Shown here in pieces: positions 22,920 through 31,086 of a stretch of DNA of 40,363 bases. Each line of letters begins with the position of its first letter. Within the stretch, counting starts at the first letter, position 1. Under the pieces are notes generated by a model that worked only from the letters and a program-made list of their open reading frames with translations, had not been told where the DNA came from and made no database searches. A program made the translations under genes and the position numbers. Where the stretch lies: contig CALZAJ010000001.1 in the NCBI GenBank assembly GCA_945613785.1, positions 1 to 40,363 of the forward strand, read 5' to 3'. The stretch comes from an uncultured Verrucomicrobiota bacterium. GTDB lineage: Bacteria > Verrucomicrobiota > Kiritimatiellia > RFP12 > UBA1067.

Positions 22920-23723
22920 TCACTCGTCCCCGCCCGCCTTGGCCTTTTCCCAGAGCGCCTCCATCTCGCCGATGGTCATTTCCTTGAGCGGCTTGCCTGC
23001 GGCCTTCGCGGCAGCTTCAACCGCGCGGAAACGGCGGGAGAACTTCGCGGTGGTGAGTTCCACGGCCGATTCGGCATCGACCTTGAGGTGACGCGCGAGA
23101 TTGGTGATGGAGAAGATGAGGTCGCCAAGCTCCTGCTTGACGCGATCGGAATCGGCAGGATCCTCGCTCGCGCGCGCAGCGATTTCGGCCTCCAGTTCGG
23201 CGAGCTCTTCCTTGATCTTCGCGAGGGGACCCGCCGCGTCCTTCCAGTCAAAGCCGACACGGGCGGCCTTCTCCTGGGTGCGCTGCGCCTTGAGGAGTCC
23301 GGGCAGGGTCGGCGGGACGCCGTCGAGCGCGGAATGGCGGGACTCCTTCTTGTGTTCGAGCTGCTTGAGCTGCTCCCAGTTCCGGAGCACGGTCGCGGGG
23401 TCATCGGCCTTCACGTCGCCAAAGACATGCGGGTGGCGGTGAACGAGTTTGTCGGAGACGCCGTTGGCGACGTCGTCGAACGTGAAGCGTCCTTCCTTCT
23501 CGGCCATCACGCTCTGGAACATGATCTGCAGGAGGACGTCGCCGAGTTCCTCGACATAGTTGACCTGGTCGTCGGGTTTGTCCATCGCCGCCAGGAGTTC
23601 ATAAGTCTCTTCGAGGACACAGGGCTTGAGGGATTCGAGCGTCTGGATCCTGTCCCAAGGACAACCCGCCTGCGGATCACGCAGACGGGTCATGATTTCG
23701 TGCAACCGTTCAATACCGGTCAT
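22920..23723 (-). CDS. mazG: Nucleoside triphosphate pyrophosphohydrolase
   Basis: 267 residues. MazG hydrolyses NTPs and dNTPs to monophosphates and diphosphate, as house-cleaning or in ppGpp-related control. Two tandem MazG domains are visible: the first has CPWDRIQTLESLKPCVLEETYEL and EELGDVLLQIMFQ with the EExxE plus ExxD metal residues; the second has IKEELAELEAEI and KQELGDLIFSITNLARHL. It ends 38 nt before ispH and begins 13 nt after the HAD-like gene. Confidence 0.95.
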   Translation of the reverse strand: MTGIERLHEIMTRLRDPQAGCPWDRIQTLESLKPCVLEETYELLAAMDKPDDQVNYVEELGDVLLQIMFQSVMAEKEGRFTFDDVANGVSDKLVHRHPHVFGDVKADDPATVLRNWEQLKQLEHKKESRHSALDGVPPTLPGLLKAQRTQEKAARVGFDWKDAAGPLAKIKEELAELEAEIAARASEDPADSDRVKQELGDLIFSITNLARHLKVDAESAVELTTAKFSRRFRAVEAAAKAAGKPLKEMTIGEMEALWEKAKAGGDE

Positions 23724-23736
23724 GATGTCTTCTCTC

Positions 23737-24408
23737 TCAGATTCTCAGGATGCCGAGGATGGTCTTGGCGGCCGCGGTATCCAGGCACTTCACATCGGCA
23801 TCTGCGCCGCCGAAGTCCTGATAGGCCACGTGGTCGTTCGGCACGACCACCGCGCCCATTCCGGCGAGGAGCGCGCTCTTGACGCCGAGACCCGAGCCCG
23901 TCACGGCGAGCGTGCGGAGGTTGCGGAGCTTATTGGCGGCACAGGCGCGACGCCAGGCGTCCCACTTGACGCAACCGTAGGTCGTCGACTGCTCCTGGTG
24001 AAGGATCACGTCCTCGCCGAGGAGACCCTCGAACGCGGGACGGACCGCTTCGACGTCCGCACGCGTCGCGATGACGACACGCACGCCCTTGTCAGCAAGC
24101 GTCTTGACGAAATTGCGGAAGGTCGGCGTGACGGCCGCGGGAACTGCCGCGTTCAGCACGGCGGCAAAGCGGTCCGTCAGGTCCTTGGCCGCCTTGGCGG
24201 CGGTCTTCTTGGTCTTGATAACCGTGAAGTATTCGGCGAGGCCGCCCTGGTAGTTGCCCCCCGCCAGGTGCTGGGCCTCCACGCGCGTGCTGAAGGGAAT
24301 GTCATTCTCCTTCAGCAGCGCCTCAGTGGTCTGATAGAGGAGTTCTGCGCCGTTCAGCACGGCGAAGTCGAACTCGACAATCACGCCTTTCTTGCTTTCT
24401 TCGGCCAT
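23737..24408 (-). CDS. HAD-superfamily-like protein with degraded active site
   Basis: 223 residues from ATG 24408. The overall order matches a HAD phosphatase/phosphoglucomutase fold: motif I region VEFDFAVLNG (11-20), a helical cap, motif II VIATRA (Thr115), motif III Lys148, and motif IV region VTGSGLGVKSALLAGMGAVVV (169-189). However the nucleophile Asp of DxDGT is Glu12, GT is lost, and the GD or DD pair of motif IV is TGSG. Metal binding and phosphoryl transfer are therefore doubtful, and it may be a pseudoenzyme or regulatory subunit. It lies 26 nt after pfp, with which it may act. No closer family was recognised. Confidence 0.6.
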   Translation of the reverse strand: MAEESKKGVIVEFDFAVLNGAELLYQTTEALLKENDIPFSTRVEAQHLAGGNYQGGLAEYFTVIKTKKTAAKAAKDLTDRFAAVLNAAVPAAVTPTFRNFVKTLADKGVRVVIATRADVEAVRPAFEGLLGEDVILHQEQSTTYGCVKWDAWRRACAANKLRNLRTLAVTGSGLGVKSALLAGMGAVVVPNDHVAYQDFGGADADVKCLDTAAAKTILGILRI

Positions 24409-24434
24409 CCGACTCCCCCCTTCAGCAGAACGAC

Positions 24435-25667
24435 TTACTTCGCGGTGCGCTTCTTGCGCGGATTGGGCTGGCCGATCTCCTGCAGCATCTTGCGGAAGGA
24501 GCCCTTGCGGACGTTGAACGGCTTGCCGCCCTTGATGCGCGAGAACTCGCACGCGCGGATCTTCGCCGCGGCGTTCTCGTCCGGTCCGACGACGCCCGAC
24601 TCGCCGTTGAGGGCGCACTCGACCGCCTTGCGGGCGCACTTCTCGATGAGCTTCAGGTCCTTCTTGTTCGGCGCCGCCGCACGGGCAAAGTAGCCGCTCT
24701 TGAACACCTGGACCTTCTCGGCCTTGAGGAGCTCGCCGAAGCGCTTGCCGACGTACTGGCCGACGTTGACCTTGTCGAGACGCGGATGACCGAAGGCATC
24801 AACCGGAACGTCCTCGCCACGCTTCTTCATCTCGGCGATGATGTCCGCCACGCCCGCACCCTCGGAGACGAAGATGTTGACGCTGTCGACCTTGTCCATG
24901 ATCGGGAGAAGGCGCGCGGCCTCGGCCTTGAAGTCGATCTTGGATTCCGGCACGTAGACGGCATGGACATCCTGGCGCGCACGCGTGAGGTTGAACCCGT
25001 CCAAGAACTTCGTGCGGTTGAGCATTTTGCGATAGTACTGGGCCGTCTTGTAGGTCAGCCAGCCGCAGTTACGGCCCATGACCTCGTGAATCGTCAGGGC
25101 GCGCGGATTGGCGCTGTTCTCCTTGACGACGTTCATGAAGAACTTCGCACCCTCTTCGGCCGCCGTCCAGGCGCCGAGGGACTGCTTGATCGGGAAGACG
25201 TCGTTGTCAATCGTCTTCGGCAGACCGACGACGATGAGCGGATAGTTGTTCGTCGCGAGGTACGCGGCGAGATCGGCCGCCGTCGTGTTCGTGTCGTCGC
25301 CACCGATCGTGTGAAGGACGTCGACGCCGTCCTTGACGAGCTGGTCGGCCGCGACCTTGAGCGGATCCTCGCCTTCCTTGACGAGACCGCGCTTGACGCA
25401 GTCCTTGACATTCGTCAGCTTCACACGGCTGTTGCCAATCGGGGAGCCGCCATGCTTCGTGAGGATGAGCGCGTTCTTGCGGACCTCATCCGTCACCGGG
25501 ATGGACTGACCCTTCAGGAGACCCATGTAGCCGTTCACGTAACCGATCATCTGCACGTTCGGCGCGACCTTGTTGTACTCGTCGATGAGGAACCCGATCG
25601 AGGAGCTGAGGCACGGAGCGAGACCGCCAGCCGTCAGGAACGCAACCTTCTTCACTTCTTTCGCCAT
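24435..25667 (-). CDS. pfp: Diphosphate-dependent 6-phosphofructokinase
   Basis: 410 residues. This enzyme phosphorylates fructose 6-phosphate with diphosphate, reversibly. IGGDDT (121-126) has the second Asp typical of PPi enzymes where ATP enzymes have Gly. PKTIDND (150-156) has the catalytic Asp and the Lys of the PPi type. MGRNCGWL (197-204) and SEGAG bind fructose 6-phosphate. The glycine motif is GGLAPCLSS rather than GGPAPGxN. The tail is basic (RKKRTAK). A promoter region with TTTAGAATATCCTAAA dyad lies upstream. It heads an operon with the HAD-like, mazG, ispH and dsbD genes; mazG-derived diphosphate could even supply substrate, which is inference. Confidence 0.93.
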   Translation of the reverse strand: MAKEVKKVAFLTAGGLAPCLSSSIGFLIDEYNKVAPNVQMIGYVNGYMGLLKGQSIPVTDEVRKNALILTKHGGSPIGNSRVKLTNVKDCVKRGLVKEGEDPLKVAADQLVKDGVDVLHTIGGDDTNTTAADLAAYLATNNYPLIVVGLPKTIDNDVFPIKQSLGAWTAAEEGAKFFMNVVKENSANPRALTIHEVMGRNCGWLTYKTAQYYRKMLNRTKFLDGFNLTRARQDVHAVYVPESKIDFKAEAARLLPIMDKVDSVNIFVSEGAGVADIIAEMKKRGEDVPVDAFGHPRLDKVNVGQYVGKRFGELLKAEKVQVFKSGYFARAAAPNKKDLKLIEKCARKAVECALNGESGVVGPDENAAAKIRACEFSRIKGGKPFNVRKGSFRKMLQEIGQPNPRKKRTAK

Positions 25668-25752
25668 CTTCTTATCTCTCTTTCTCTATATTTAGGATAT
25701 TCTAAATCCAGTTGTAAAATCCAACACCCCAAGAACCAGACAATCAGTCTGT

Positions 25753-26214
25753 TCAGATCTGCTTGAGCACGTTCGCCATCTCGATCGCGCTCTGCATCAC
25801 CGCAAAGCCCTTGTTGCCCTGCTTGGTGCCGCAACGCTCAACGGCCTGCTCGAGATTCTCGGCCGACACGATGCCGTCGAGAACCGGAACGCCCGCGTGA
25901 AGCGAAATCTTGGAGAACGCCATCGCCGTCGTGCCGTTGATGAGCGAAGCGTGCGTCGTCGCACCCTGCACCACCGCGCCAAGGCACACGACCGCATCCA
26001 CGCCCTGCTTCCCGGCGAGCTTCTGCGCCACGACCGGAATCTCATAAGCGCCCGGCACACGCACCAGCGTCAGATTCTTCTCATCACCGCCCATGCGCAC
26101 AAAGGCATCCGCGGCACCCTTCACGAGCTGCTCGGTGAGGAAGCTGTTGAAGCGGCTCACAACGACCGCCACCTTCAGTCCCTTGGCAATCAGCTCTCCG
26201 TTAATCTCTTTCAT
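25753..26214 (-). CDS. ribH: 6,7-dimethyl-8-ribityllumazine synthase
   Basis: 153 residues. RibH condenses the ribityl pyrimidine and dihydroxybutanone phosphate to lumazine, the penultimate step of riboflavin synthesis. Family motifs are VVVSRFNSFLTEQLVKGA, VPGAYEIPVVAQKL, CLGAVVQGATTH and CGTKQGNKG. The central loop after the catalytic His (ASLINGTTAMAFSKISLHAGVPVLDGIVS) is the normal place for length change. It stands as a single gene with its own sigma70-type promoter; no other rib gene or FMN riboswitch was seen. Confidence 0.95.
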   Translation of the reverse strand: MKEINGELIAKGLKVAVVVSRFNSFLTEQLVKGAADAFVRMGGDEKNLTLVRVPGAYEIPVVAQKLAGKQGVDAVVCLGAVVQGATTHASLINGTTAMAFSKISLHAGVPVLDGIVSAENLEQAVERCGTKQGNKGFAVMQSAIEMANVLKQI

Positions 26215-26248
26215 CGATTATCTCTTTCCTTTTCAGAAAAACAGTAAA

Positions 26249-26277
26249 ATACTATCAAATATCGGTTGGCTTGTCAA
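26249..26277 (-). promoter_or_regulatory. ribH promoter
   Basis: Minus strand: perfect TTGACA (26272-26277), 17-nt spacer ending in TGA, TAGTAT (26249-26254). The best full sigma70 promoter in the window. Confidence 0.8.
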
Positions 26278-26343
26278 AACACCTCCGCGAAAAGAGCTCT
26301 TGACAAATCCATCATTTTTTGTTCCAAATCTTCAATATCTGAG

Positions 26344-27018
26344 TTATTTCACGATCGCCACGCCAGCCGAGCAGCCCAAACGCGTCGCACCTGCCTTAAT
26401 CATCGCCAAAGCGTCACTTTTCGTGCGAATACCGCCTGCTGCCTTGACGCCCATCTTCTTGCCGACCATCTTGCGCATCAGCTTCACGTCCTCGACCGTC
26501 GCCCCGCCTGTTCCGAATCCGGTCGAGGTCTTCACGAAATCAAAGCCCGCTGACTTCGCCATCTTGCAGGCGTAAATCTTCTCTTCCTTCGTCAAATAGC
26601 AACATTCAAGAATCAGTTTTGTGAGGGTTTGAGAGTTTGATTCTTTGATTGTTTGATTGATGGTCTTCCAGCTGGCAAGCTGCATCTGAGCTTCTTTGCT
26701 TTCAGGACCCTTTGCGCAGGCGACCTTAGTCTGTGCGACGTTAATGACGAAATCGAGTTCGGTTGCGCCATCTTCCTGCGAATTAATCGCCTCGAAGAGA
26801 ATCGTTTCGGGCGTATTCTGTCCAAGCGGGAACCCGATGACCGTACAGACCTCGACATTCGTCCCCTTCAACAGCTTCGCGCACCGCGCAACTTCGCAAG
26901 GATGGACGCAAACAGAGGCAAATCCATACTTTTTCGCCTCGCGGCACAACTTGGCAATGTCAGCGGGCGAACCATTCGGCTTGAGGAAAGTATGATCGAT
27001 ATATTTGGCGAGTTCCAT
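26344..27018 (-). CDS. deoC: Deoxyribose-phosphate aldolase with repeat-encoded insertion
   Basis: 224 residues. DeoC splits 2-deoxyribose 5-phosphate into acetaldehyde and glyceraldehyde 3-phosphate. Motifs: YIDHTFLKP, GFPLG, ATELDFVINV, the Schiff-base Lys163 in FVKTSTGF and Lys192 in VKAAGGIRT. Between helices, residues about 119-132 (TINQTIKESNSQTL) are about six residues longer than relatives I can recall and are encoded by a period-8 DNA repeat (26628-26659). AAGGAG precedes the ATG. It lies 21 nt after the pseudouridine synthase gene and may be in that operon. Confidence 0.94.
   Translation of the reverse strand: MELAKYIDHTFLKPNGSPADIAKLCREAKKYGFASVCVHPCEVARCAKLLKGTNVEVCTVIGFPLGQNTPETILFEAINSQEDGATELDFVINVAQTKVACAKGPESKEAQMQLASWKTINQTIKESNSQTLTKLILECCYLTKEEKIYACKMAKSAGFDFVKTSTGFGTGGATVEDVKLMRKMVGKKMGVKAAGGIRTKSDALAMIKAGATRLGCSAGVAIVK
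26628..26659. repeat. Period-8 tandem repeat inside deoC
   Basis: Four units on the plus strand: TTTGAGAG, TTTGATTC, TTTGATTG, TTTGATTG. The same unit is found at 1933-1972. It lies in a loop-encoding part of deoC. Confidence 0.75.
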
Positions 27019-27039
27019 GCGTGCGCTCCTTATATGTTA

Positions 27040-27726
27040 TTAGTTCGCGTAGAGAATGTCTTCCGGCGGTTCTGCGGCGAAAGTGACGGTTTTGCCCGTC
27101 ACAGGGTGAGGAAATGAAAGTTCAACGGCGTGCAGGAGGGTTCGTTTCGGACGCATCCGCAGATGTCGGTCCTTCGCCGCATCGCCATAAAGCGAATCTC
27201 CCGCAATCGGATGACCGAGGTGCGCGGCATGGACACGAATCTGATGGGTTCGCCCCGTCTCAATCCGGAATTCGACGAGGGCAATCGGGCCCTGCTTGCC
27301 AAGGACCATCCAGTGCGTGACCGCGCGCTTGCCGTCCGGAACATCGACCGCCATCCGCTTCGGATCCCACGGCTTGCGTCCGATCGTCGTCTCAAGGCGC
27401 CCCGTCTTCGTCTTCGGCGCCCCGTGAAGCACCGCCAGGTAAGTCTTTTTCACCTGACTGTGAGACTCAAAGGCCTCGCGCAACTTCAGGTAGGCGCGCT
27501 GGGTCTTGGCGAAGACCATCACGCCGCTGGTATCCGCATCAAGACGATGAACGACCCCCGGACGCTCCCGGCTGCCGACGGACGCCAGGGCGGGGCAATG
27601 TTCGACCAGGGCGTCCGAAAGCGTGCCCGTCTCATGGCCAGGTGACGGATGAACATACATCCCCGCCGGCTTGTCGACGACGAGGATGTCCGTGTCTTCG
27701 AAGAGTATGTCGACCGAGTCGGACAC
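27040..27726 (-). CDS. RluA-family pseudouridine synthase (no S4 domain)
   Basis: 228 residues starting at GTG 27726, directly after the mscS stop. It isomerises uridine in rRNA or tRNA. Motif II HRLDADTSGVMVFAK holds the catalytic Asp; DKPAGMYVHPSPG and GRTHQIRVHAAHLGHPIAGDSLYG are the other conserved parts. It lacks the N-terminal S4 RNA-binding domain, as in RluA and TruC; the exact target cannot be told. No Shine-Dalgarno is evident, so translation probably depends on mscS. Confidence 0.92.
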   Translation of the reverse strand: MSDSVDILFEDTDILVVDKPAGMYVHPSPGHETGTLSDALVEHCPALASVGSRERPGVVHRLDADTSGVMVFAKTQRAYLKLREAFESHSQVKKTYLAVLHGAPKTKTGRLETTIGRKPWDPKRMAVDVPDGKRAVTHWMVLGKQGPIALVEFRIETGRTHQIRVHAAHLGHPIAGDSLYGDAAKDRHLRMRPKRTLLHAVELSFPHPVTGKTVTFAAEPPEDILYAN

Positions 27727-28629
27727 TTACTTCGCCGCGGTGTGAACCATGACCTGCGGGAACGGAATCTCGATGCCCGCGCGATCCAATTCCTCCTTGA
27801 CCGCCTGGAGAACGCCCGAGTAGACGGCCCAGTAGTCGCCGGTCTTGGACCAGGGACGGACGTTCATCGTGACCTGACTCTCGTCGAGGCCCGCCACCGC
27901 CACGGCCGGCGCCGGCTCGGCCAGCACGCCCGGGACCTTGGCGACAGTCTCCCGGATGACGGAGATCGCACGTTCAACGTTCTCGCCGTACGCGATGCCG
28001 ACCTGAAGATCGACGCGGCGCTTGTCGAGCGCGCTGTAGTTGACGATCGGACCACCCCAGACGCTCTTGTTCGGCAGGACGATGCGCTTGTTGTCGGCCG
28101 TCGCCATCACCGTGGCCATCATGTTGACTTCGACGATCGCGCCCGTGTGGCCCGCGGCATCGACAACATCGCCGACCTTGAACGGCTCGTTGATGGCAAT
28201 CATCATGCCCGAAGCGAGGTTGCCAAGGGACTCCTGGAACGCAAAGCCGAGGATGAAGCCCGTCACGCCGAAACCCGCGATGAGCGGAGCGACATCGACG
28301 CCAAGACGGCCGAGGACCATCACGAGAAGGATCGCCCAGCAGATCTTCATCACGACGGACGAAACAAACGAGGTGAAAAGCGTCTTCTTCTTGCCATTGC
28401 GCGTGAGGGCACGCAGAACGGCCGCGCCAATCAGGCGAATCACGAGCCAGCCAACAAGGAAGATCAACGCCGCGGAAATGACATTAATCGCAAAATCCAC
28501 GCCTTTTTCAGAAATCCAGGTTACAATCTGCTGATACAGGTCCTGTCCGGCGGACAGCTGGGAACTCAGGCTGTTAGCAACGACTGCTTTCACGCCGACG
28601 GACGCGTTCGCGACTTCATTTGTTGGCAT
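27727..28629 (-). CDS. mscS: Small-conductance mechanosensitive channel (MscS family)
   Basis: 300 residues. Three N-terminal helices, the pore helix and its turn (GVTGFILGFAFQESLGNLASGMMI, the Gly/Ala-rich TM3), then the cytosolic beta domain starting NEPFKVGDVVDAAGHTGAIVEV and ending in a vestibule domain. It opens on hypo-osmotic shock. AGGAG precedes the ATG; an extended -10 (28660-28665) lies at the end of comEC. Confidence 0.94.
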   Translation of the reverse strand: MPTNEVANASVGVKAVVANSLSSQLSAGQDLYQQIVTWISEKGVDFAINVISAALIFLVGWLVIRLIGAAVLRALTRNGKKKTLFTSFVSSVVMKICWAILLVMVLGRLGVDVAPLIAGFGVTGFILGFAFQESLGNLASGMMIAINEPFKVGDVVDAAGHTGAIVEVNMMATVMATADNKRIVLPNKSVWGGPIVNYSALDKRRVDLQVGIAYGENVERAISVIRETVAKVPGVLAEPAPAVAVAGLDESQVTMNVRPWSKTGDYWAVYSGVLQAVKEELDRAGIEIPFPQVMVHTAAK

Positions 28630-28655
28630 TTTTTATTTCTCCTCGGGGATTGTCG

Positions 28656-30092
28656 TCATATTATATCATCTTTCGCGCGTTGTAGACGCGCCAGCAACCA
28701 GAGAAAAAGTGCACAGGCGACATACCAGAGGGCACATTCCCACAACGGCCAGCTGGGAACGGTCAGCGAGGCGCCCGGCACATCCGCCACGGCATCCGAA
28801 ATCAAGGCCATGGTCCGAGACATCAGGCCCGCCAGGTTGTTCAGATGGACAGCGCAGTCCGCCGAGACATAGCTCGTCAGCATCCCCAGCGCACCTGAGA
28901 CGACGCCAACCGTCGCCAACGGCAGGACGGCCAGGTTGGAGAAGAGTCCACCCGGCGTCAGGCGTCCGAACACACGCGCGGCAATCGGCACGCCCGCCCC
29001 CCAGGCGATGAGCGAGAATAGGAGCACCGACGCGACGTGTCCGCGTCCCTTCAGACACCGCGCCCCGAGAATCAGCGCGAACATCACGGCAAACGACATC
29101 TGGCTGCCGACATCCGTCAGCCGCTCGGGCGCGAGCACATGGACGAGCAGAAAGGCCTGGGCCCAGGCGACCATGCCGTTCGGACGACGCCAGAAGACCG
29201 GTGCCAGCGCATGAAACGACACCATCAGCGTGGCACGCACCGCACTCGGAGGAAAACCGATCATCGCCACATAGAACCAAAGGACGGGTATCAGCACGAG
29301 GCCGGCGAACCTCACGGGCAAGGCCAGGAAGAGCAAGAGGTAAATGACGATCCGCGCCAGGACCATCACATGCAGTCCCGAGATGGCGAAGACATGGATC
29401 GTGCCGGCCAACACGAACCGCTCCTTCGCTTCACGGGCGATCTCACGCCGCTCGCCCAACAGCATCGCCCGATTCATCGCCGCCGACGGGGGATCGTGCT
29501 CGAGCCCGAGACCGACCCGCCGTGACAGGTCGCGCCGCAGGCCGGCCAAGAAGACCGAGAGGTCCGAAGGACGCGCGCGGCGGACGGCCGAGGTGCCGGG
29601 ACCACGGACCCACAGGGCACGTGCCTGACCAGGGGGCGGACGCTTTCGGGCCAGCCAGCCCGTACAGTCCCAGGTCTCGCCAGGCGTCGGCTCCTGGACG
29701 AATGCGTCGGCGAGACCAACGACCCGCAAACGCACCGGACCGGCCGTGCCGTCAAAGGAGAGGAAACGCACGCCGCGCGCGTCCGTACGGACCACGCACG
29801 GGGCCGAGACGCGCACGCACATCGTCTGGGGGCAGCTCATGTCGCCACGGAGCACCTCGTTCAACACGGCCTCCCGTGCCAGCACCGCTCCAAAAGCCAG
29901 CGCCAGTCCGGACAGGAAAACCGCCAGGAGCGTCCACCCCCGAAGCTTCAGGCCAAAGCCGAAGAGCGAACAGAGCAGCAGCGAACCCAACACCACGGGC
30001 TCGAGCGCGGCAAAGCGTTCGGCACAGAATCCGCAGGCCTCGCCCAAGGCGAGGGCCCCACAGCAAGATAGCCAGTTGCGTTCGGTCGTCAT
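28656..30092 (-). CDS. comEC: ComEC/Rec2 competence-type DNA channel, short form
   Basis: 478 residues. ComEC forms the inner-membrane channel for single-stranded DNA in natural transformation. N-terminal helices precede an OB-like extracytoplasmic domain (about 90-165), then the competence core with the signature GTIHVFAISGLHVMVLA and further helices (SAVRATLMV, LTDVGSQMSFAVMFALIL). The C-terminal metallo-beta-lactamase domain of the long form is absent, a known variant. GGAG precedes the ATG. No comEA or pilin gene is in the window, so competence is not shown. Confidence 0.9.
   Translation of the reverse strand: MTTERNWLSCCGALALGEACGFCAERFAALEPVVLGSLLLCSLFGFGLKLRGWTLLAVFLSGLALAFGAVLAREAVLNEVLRGDMSCPQTMCVRVSAPCVVRTDARGVRFLSFDGTAGPVRLRVVGLADAFVQEPTPGETWDCTGWLARKRPPPGQARALWVRGPGTSAVRRARPSDLSVFLAGLRRDLSRRVGLGLEHDPPSAAMNRAMLLGERREIAREAKERFVLAGTIHVFAISGLHVMVLARIVIYLLLFLALPVRFAGLVLIPVLWFYVAMIGFPPSAVRATLMVSFHALAPVFWRRPNGMVAWAQAFLLVHVLAPERLTDVGSQMSFAVMFALILGARCLKGRGHVASVLLFSLIAWGAGVPIAARVFGRLTPGGLFSNLAVLPLATVGVVSGALGMLTSYVSADCAVHLNNLAGLMSRTMALISDAVADVPGASLTVPSWPLWECALWYVACALFLWLLARLQRAKDDII
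28660..28665 (-). promoter_or_regulatory. mscS extended -10
   Basis: Minus-strand TGATATAAT, overlapping the last codons of comEC, about 30 nt before the mscS ATG. It would allow mscS and downstream genes to be transcribed apart from comEC. Confidence 0.55.
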
Positions 30093-30137
30093 GATGTCTC
30101 CACAGGAACGAGAACATCATAGCGAATCCGGGAAAAC

Positions 30138-30189
30138 GAAGTGTCTTCAGAATGTCCGCAAAGTGTCCTTTTTTCGGGACACTTCGCGG
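30138..30189. repeat. AAGTGTC repeats with 13-bp hairpin downstream of LysM gene
   Basis: CCGCAAAGTGTCC (30156-30168) pairs with GGACACTTCGCGG (30177-30189) over 13 bp with one G-T, with an 8-nt T-rich loop. A further GAAGTGTC copy lies at 30138-30145. It follows the LysM gene stop on the minus strand and could end the tgt-yajC-LysM transcript, though no strong T-tract follows. Confidence 0.55.
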
Positions 30190-30198
30190 CGGCCGAAA

Positions 30199-31077
30199 TC
30201 AAAGCTCGGCGATCAGGAGGGACGAACGGTGCGGCAGCAGCATCTCGATCTCCGTGCGGTCCGCGGCAGAAAACCAGATGCCCTTCTCGGCCAGGAAGGG
30301 ACGGAGATTGGCCGGCGTCTCATAGGACCCGATCGCGCCCGTGACGGAATCACGCAGATCATAGCGCTTGAAGAACTTGCCGTTCAGCTGGAGGTCGGCC
30401 GTGCGCGTGCGCACATACACAATCAGGTTGAACCGCGGATGGTTCATGACCAGGACCTTGTCGCGTCCCGCCCGGAGCTTCTCCAGGTCAAGCCCTGGGT
30501 TGAGCTTGCGCAGGGACGCCAGCGTCGACCCGTGCTCCTGGGCGATGCGCGTAGCGGAGTCGCCGGCCTTGACCTTGACCTCGGAAACCCATTGGGCGTT
30601 CTTCCCGTCAAAGAGCCAGGAAAGATTGAGGGCACCCAGGCGCCGCGCCAATACGTCGTCGAGGTCGGCGGCCGGCTGACCCGGCAGGAGCCGAATCTGT
30701 TCAATCGTCGTGACCGCCAGCGCGAGGTCCCGCTCCTGTTCCGCGGCCTCCAGACGGAGGAGCAGGTTGCGGACCTGCGGCGAACGTGACGCGATGTCGT
30801 TGACGACCACCACATTGTGCGGCACTTCGACGACCGGCGGGGGCGGCGGGGTCTGTTCCTGCGGCCGAGGCTCGACGGCCTCCTGCACGATCTCCGGCGG
30901 CGTCTCGACCGTCATGTCCTCCGCCTGCGGCGACTTGCGCCGACAGAGCGTGACGACCAAGGAGACGGCCGCCGCCAAGAGCACGAGAATGACAAGCCAA
31001 CCGAAGGGCCCCAAGGGGTGTTCGTCCCTGCGACCCGGATTATACTCGATTCCGTAGATGCCCCTGGCGAGCGACAT
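30199..31077 (-). CDS. Membrane-anchored LysM protein with catalytically empty YkuD-like end
   Basis: 292 residues. A cytosolic N-terminus with one membrane helix (about 25-45) leads to a Pro/Glu-rich linker (50-85), a helical region (100-150) and a LysM domain (about 166-211; VKAGDSATRIAQEHGSTLASLRKLNPGLD). The last 80 residues (FNLIVYVRTRTADLQLNGK then FKRYDL) resemble the first strands of an L,D-transpeptidase but lack any His/Ser-His-Gly-Cys site, so catalysis is unlikely. It probably binds peptidoglycan. It starts 9 nt after yajC. Confidence 0.75.
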   Translation of the reverse strand: MSLARGIYGIEYNPGRRDEHPLGPFGWLVILVLLAAAVSLVVTLCRRKSPQAEDMTVETPPEIVQEAVEPRPQEQTPPPPPVVEVPHNVVVVNDIASRSPQVRNLLLRLEAAEQERDLALAVTTIEQIRLLPGQPAADLDDVLARRLGALNLSWLFDGKNAQWVSEVKVKAGDSATRIAQEHGSTLASLRKLNPGLDLEKLRAGRDKVLVMNHPRFNLIVYVRTRTADLQLNGKFFKRYDLRDSVTGAIGSYETPANLRPFLAEKGIWFSAADRTEIEMLLPHRSSLLIAEL

Positions 31078-31086
31078 CGTCCCGTC

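Noticed and set aside
25733..25752. CAGAC-AATCA-GTCTG as terminator of ribH
   Set aside because: Only five base pairs and no T-tract.
28656..30092. comEC as evidence of a competence island
   Set aside because: No other competence, pilus or DNA-processing gene is present; ComEC alone is widespread.
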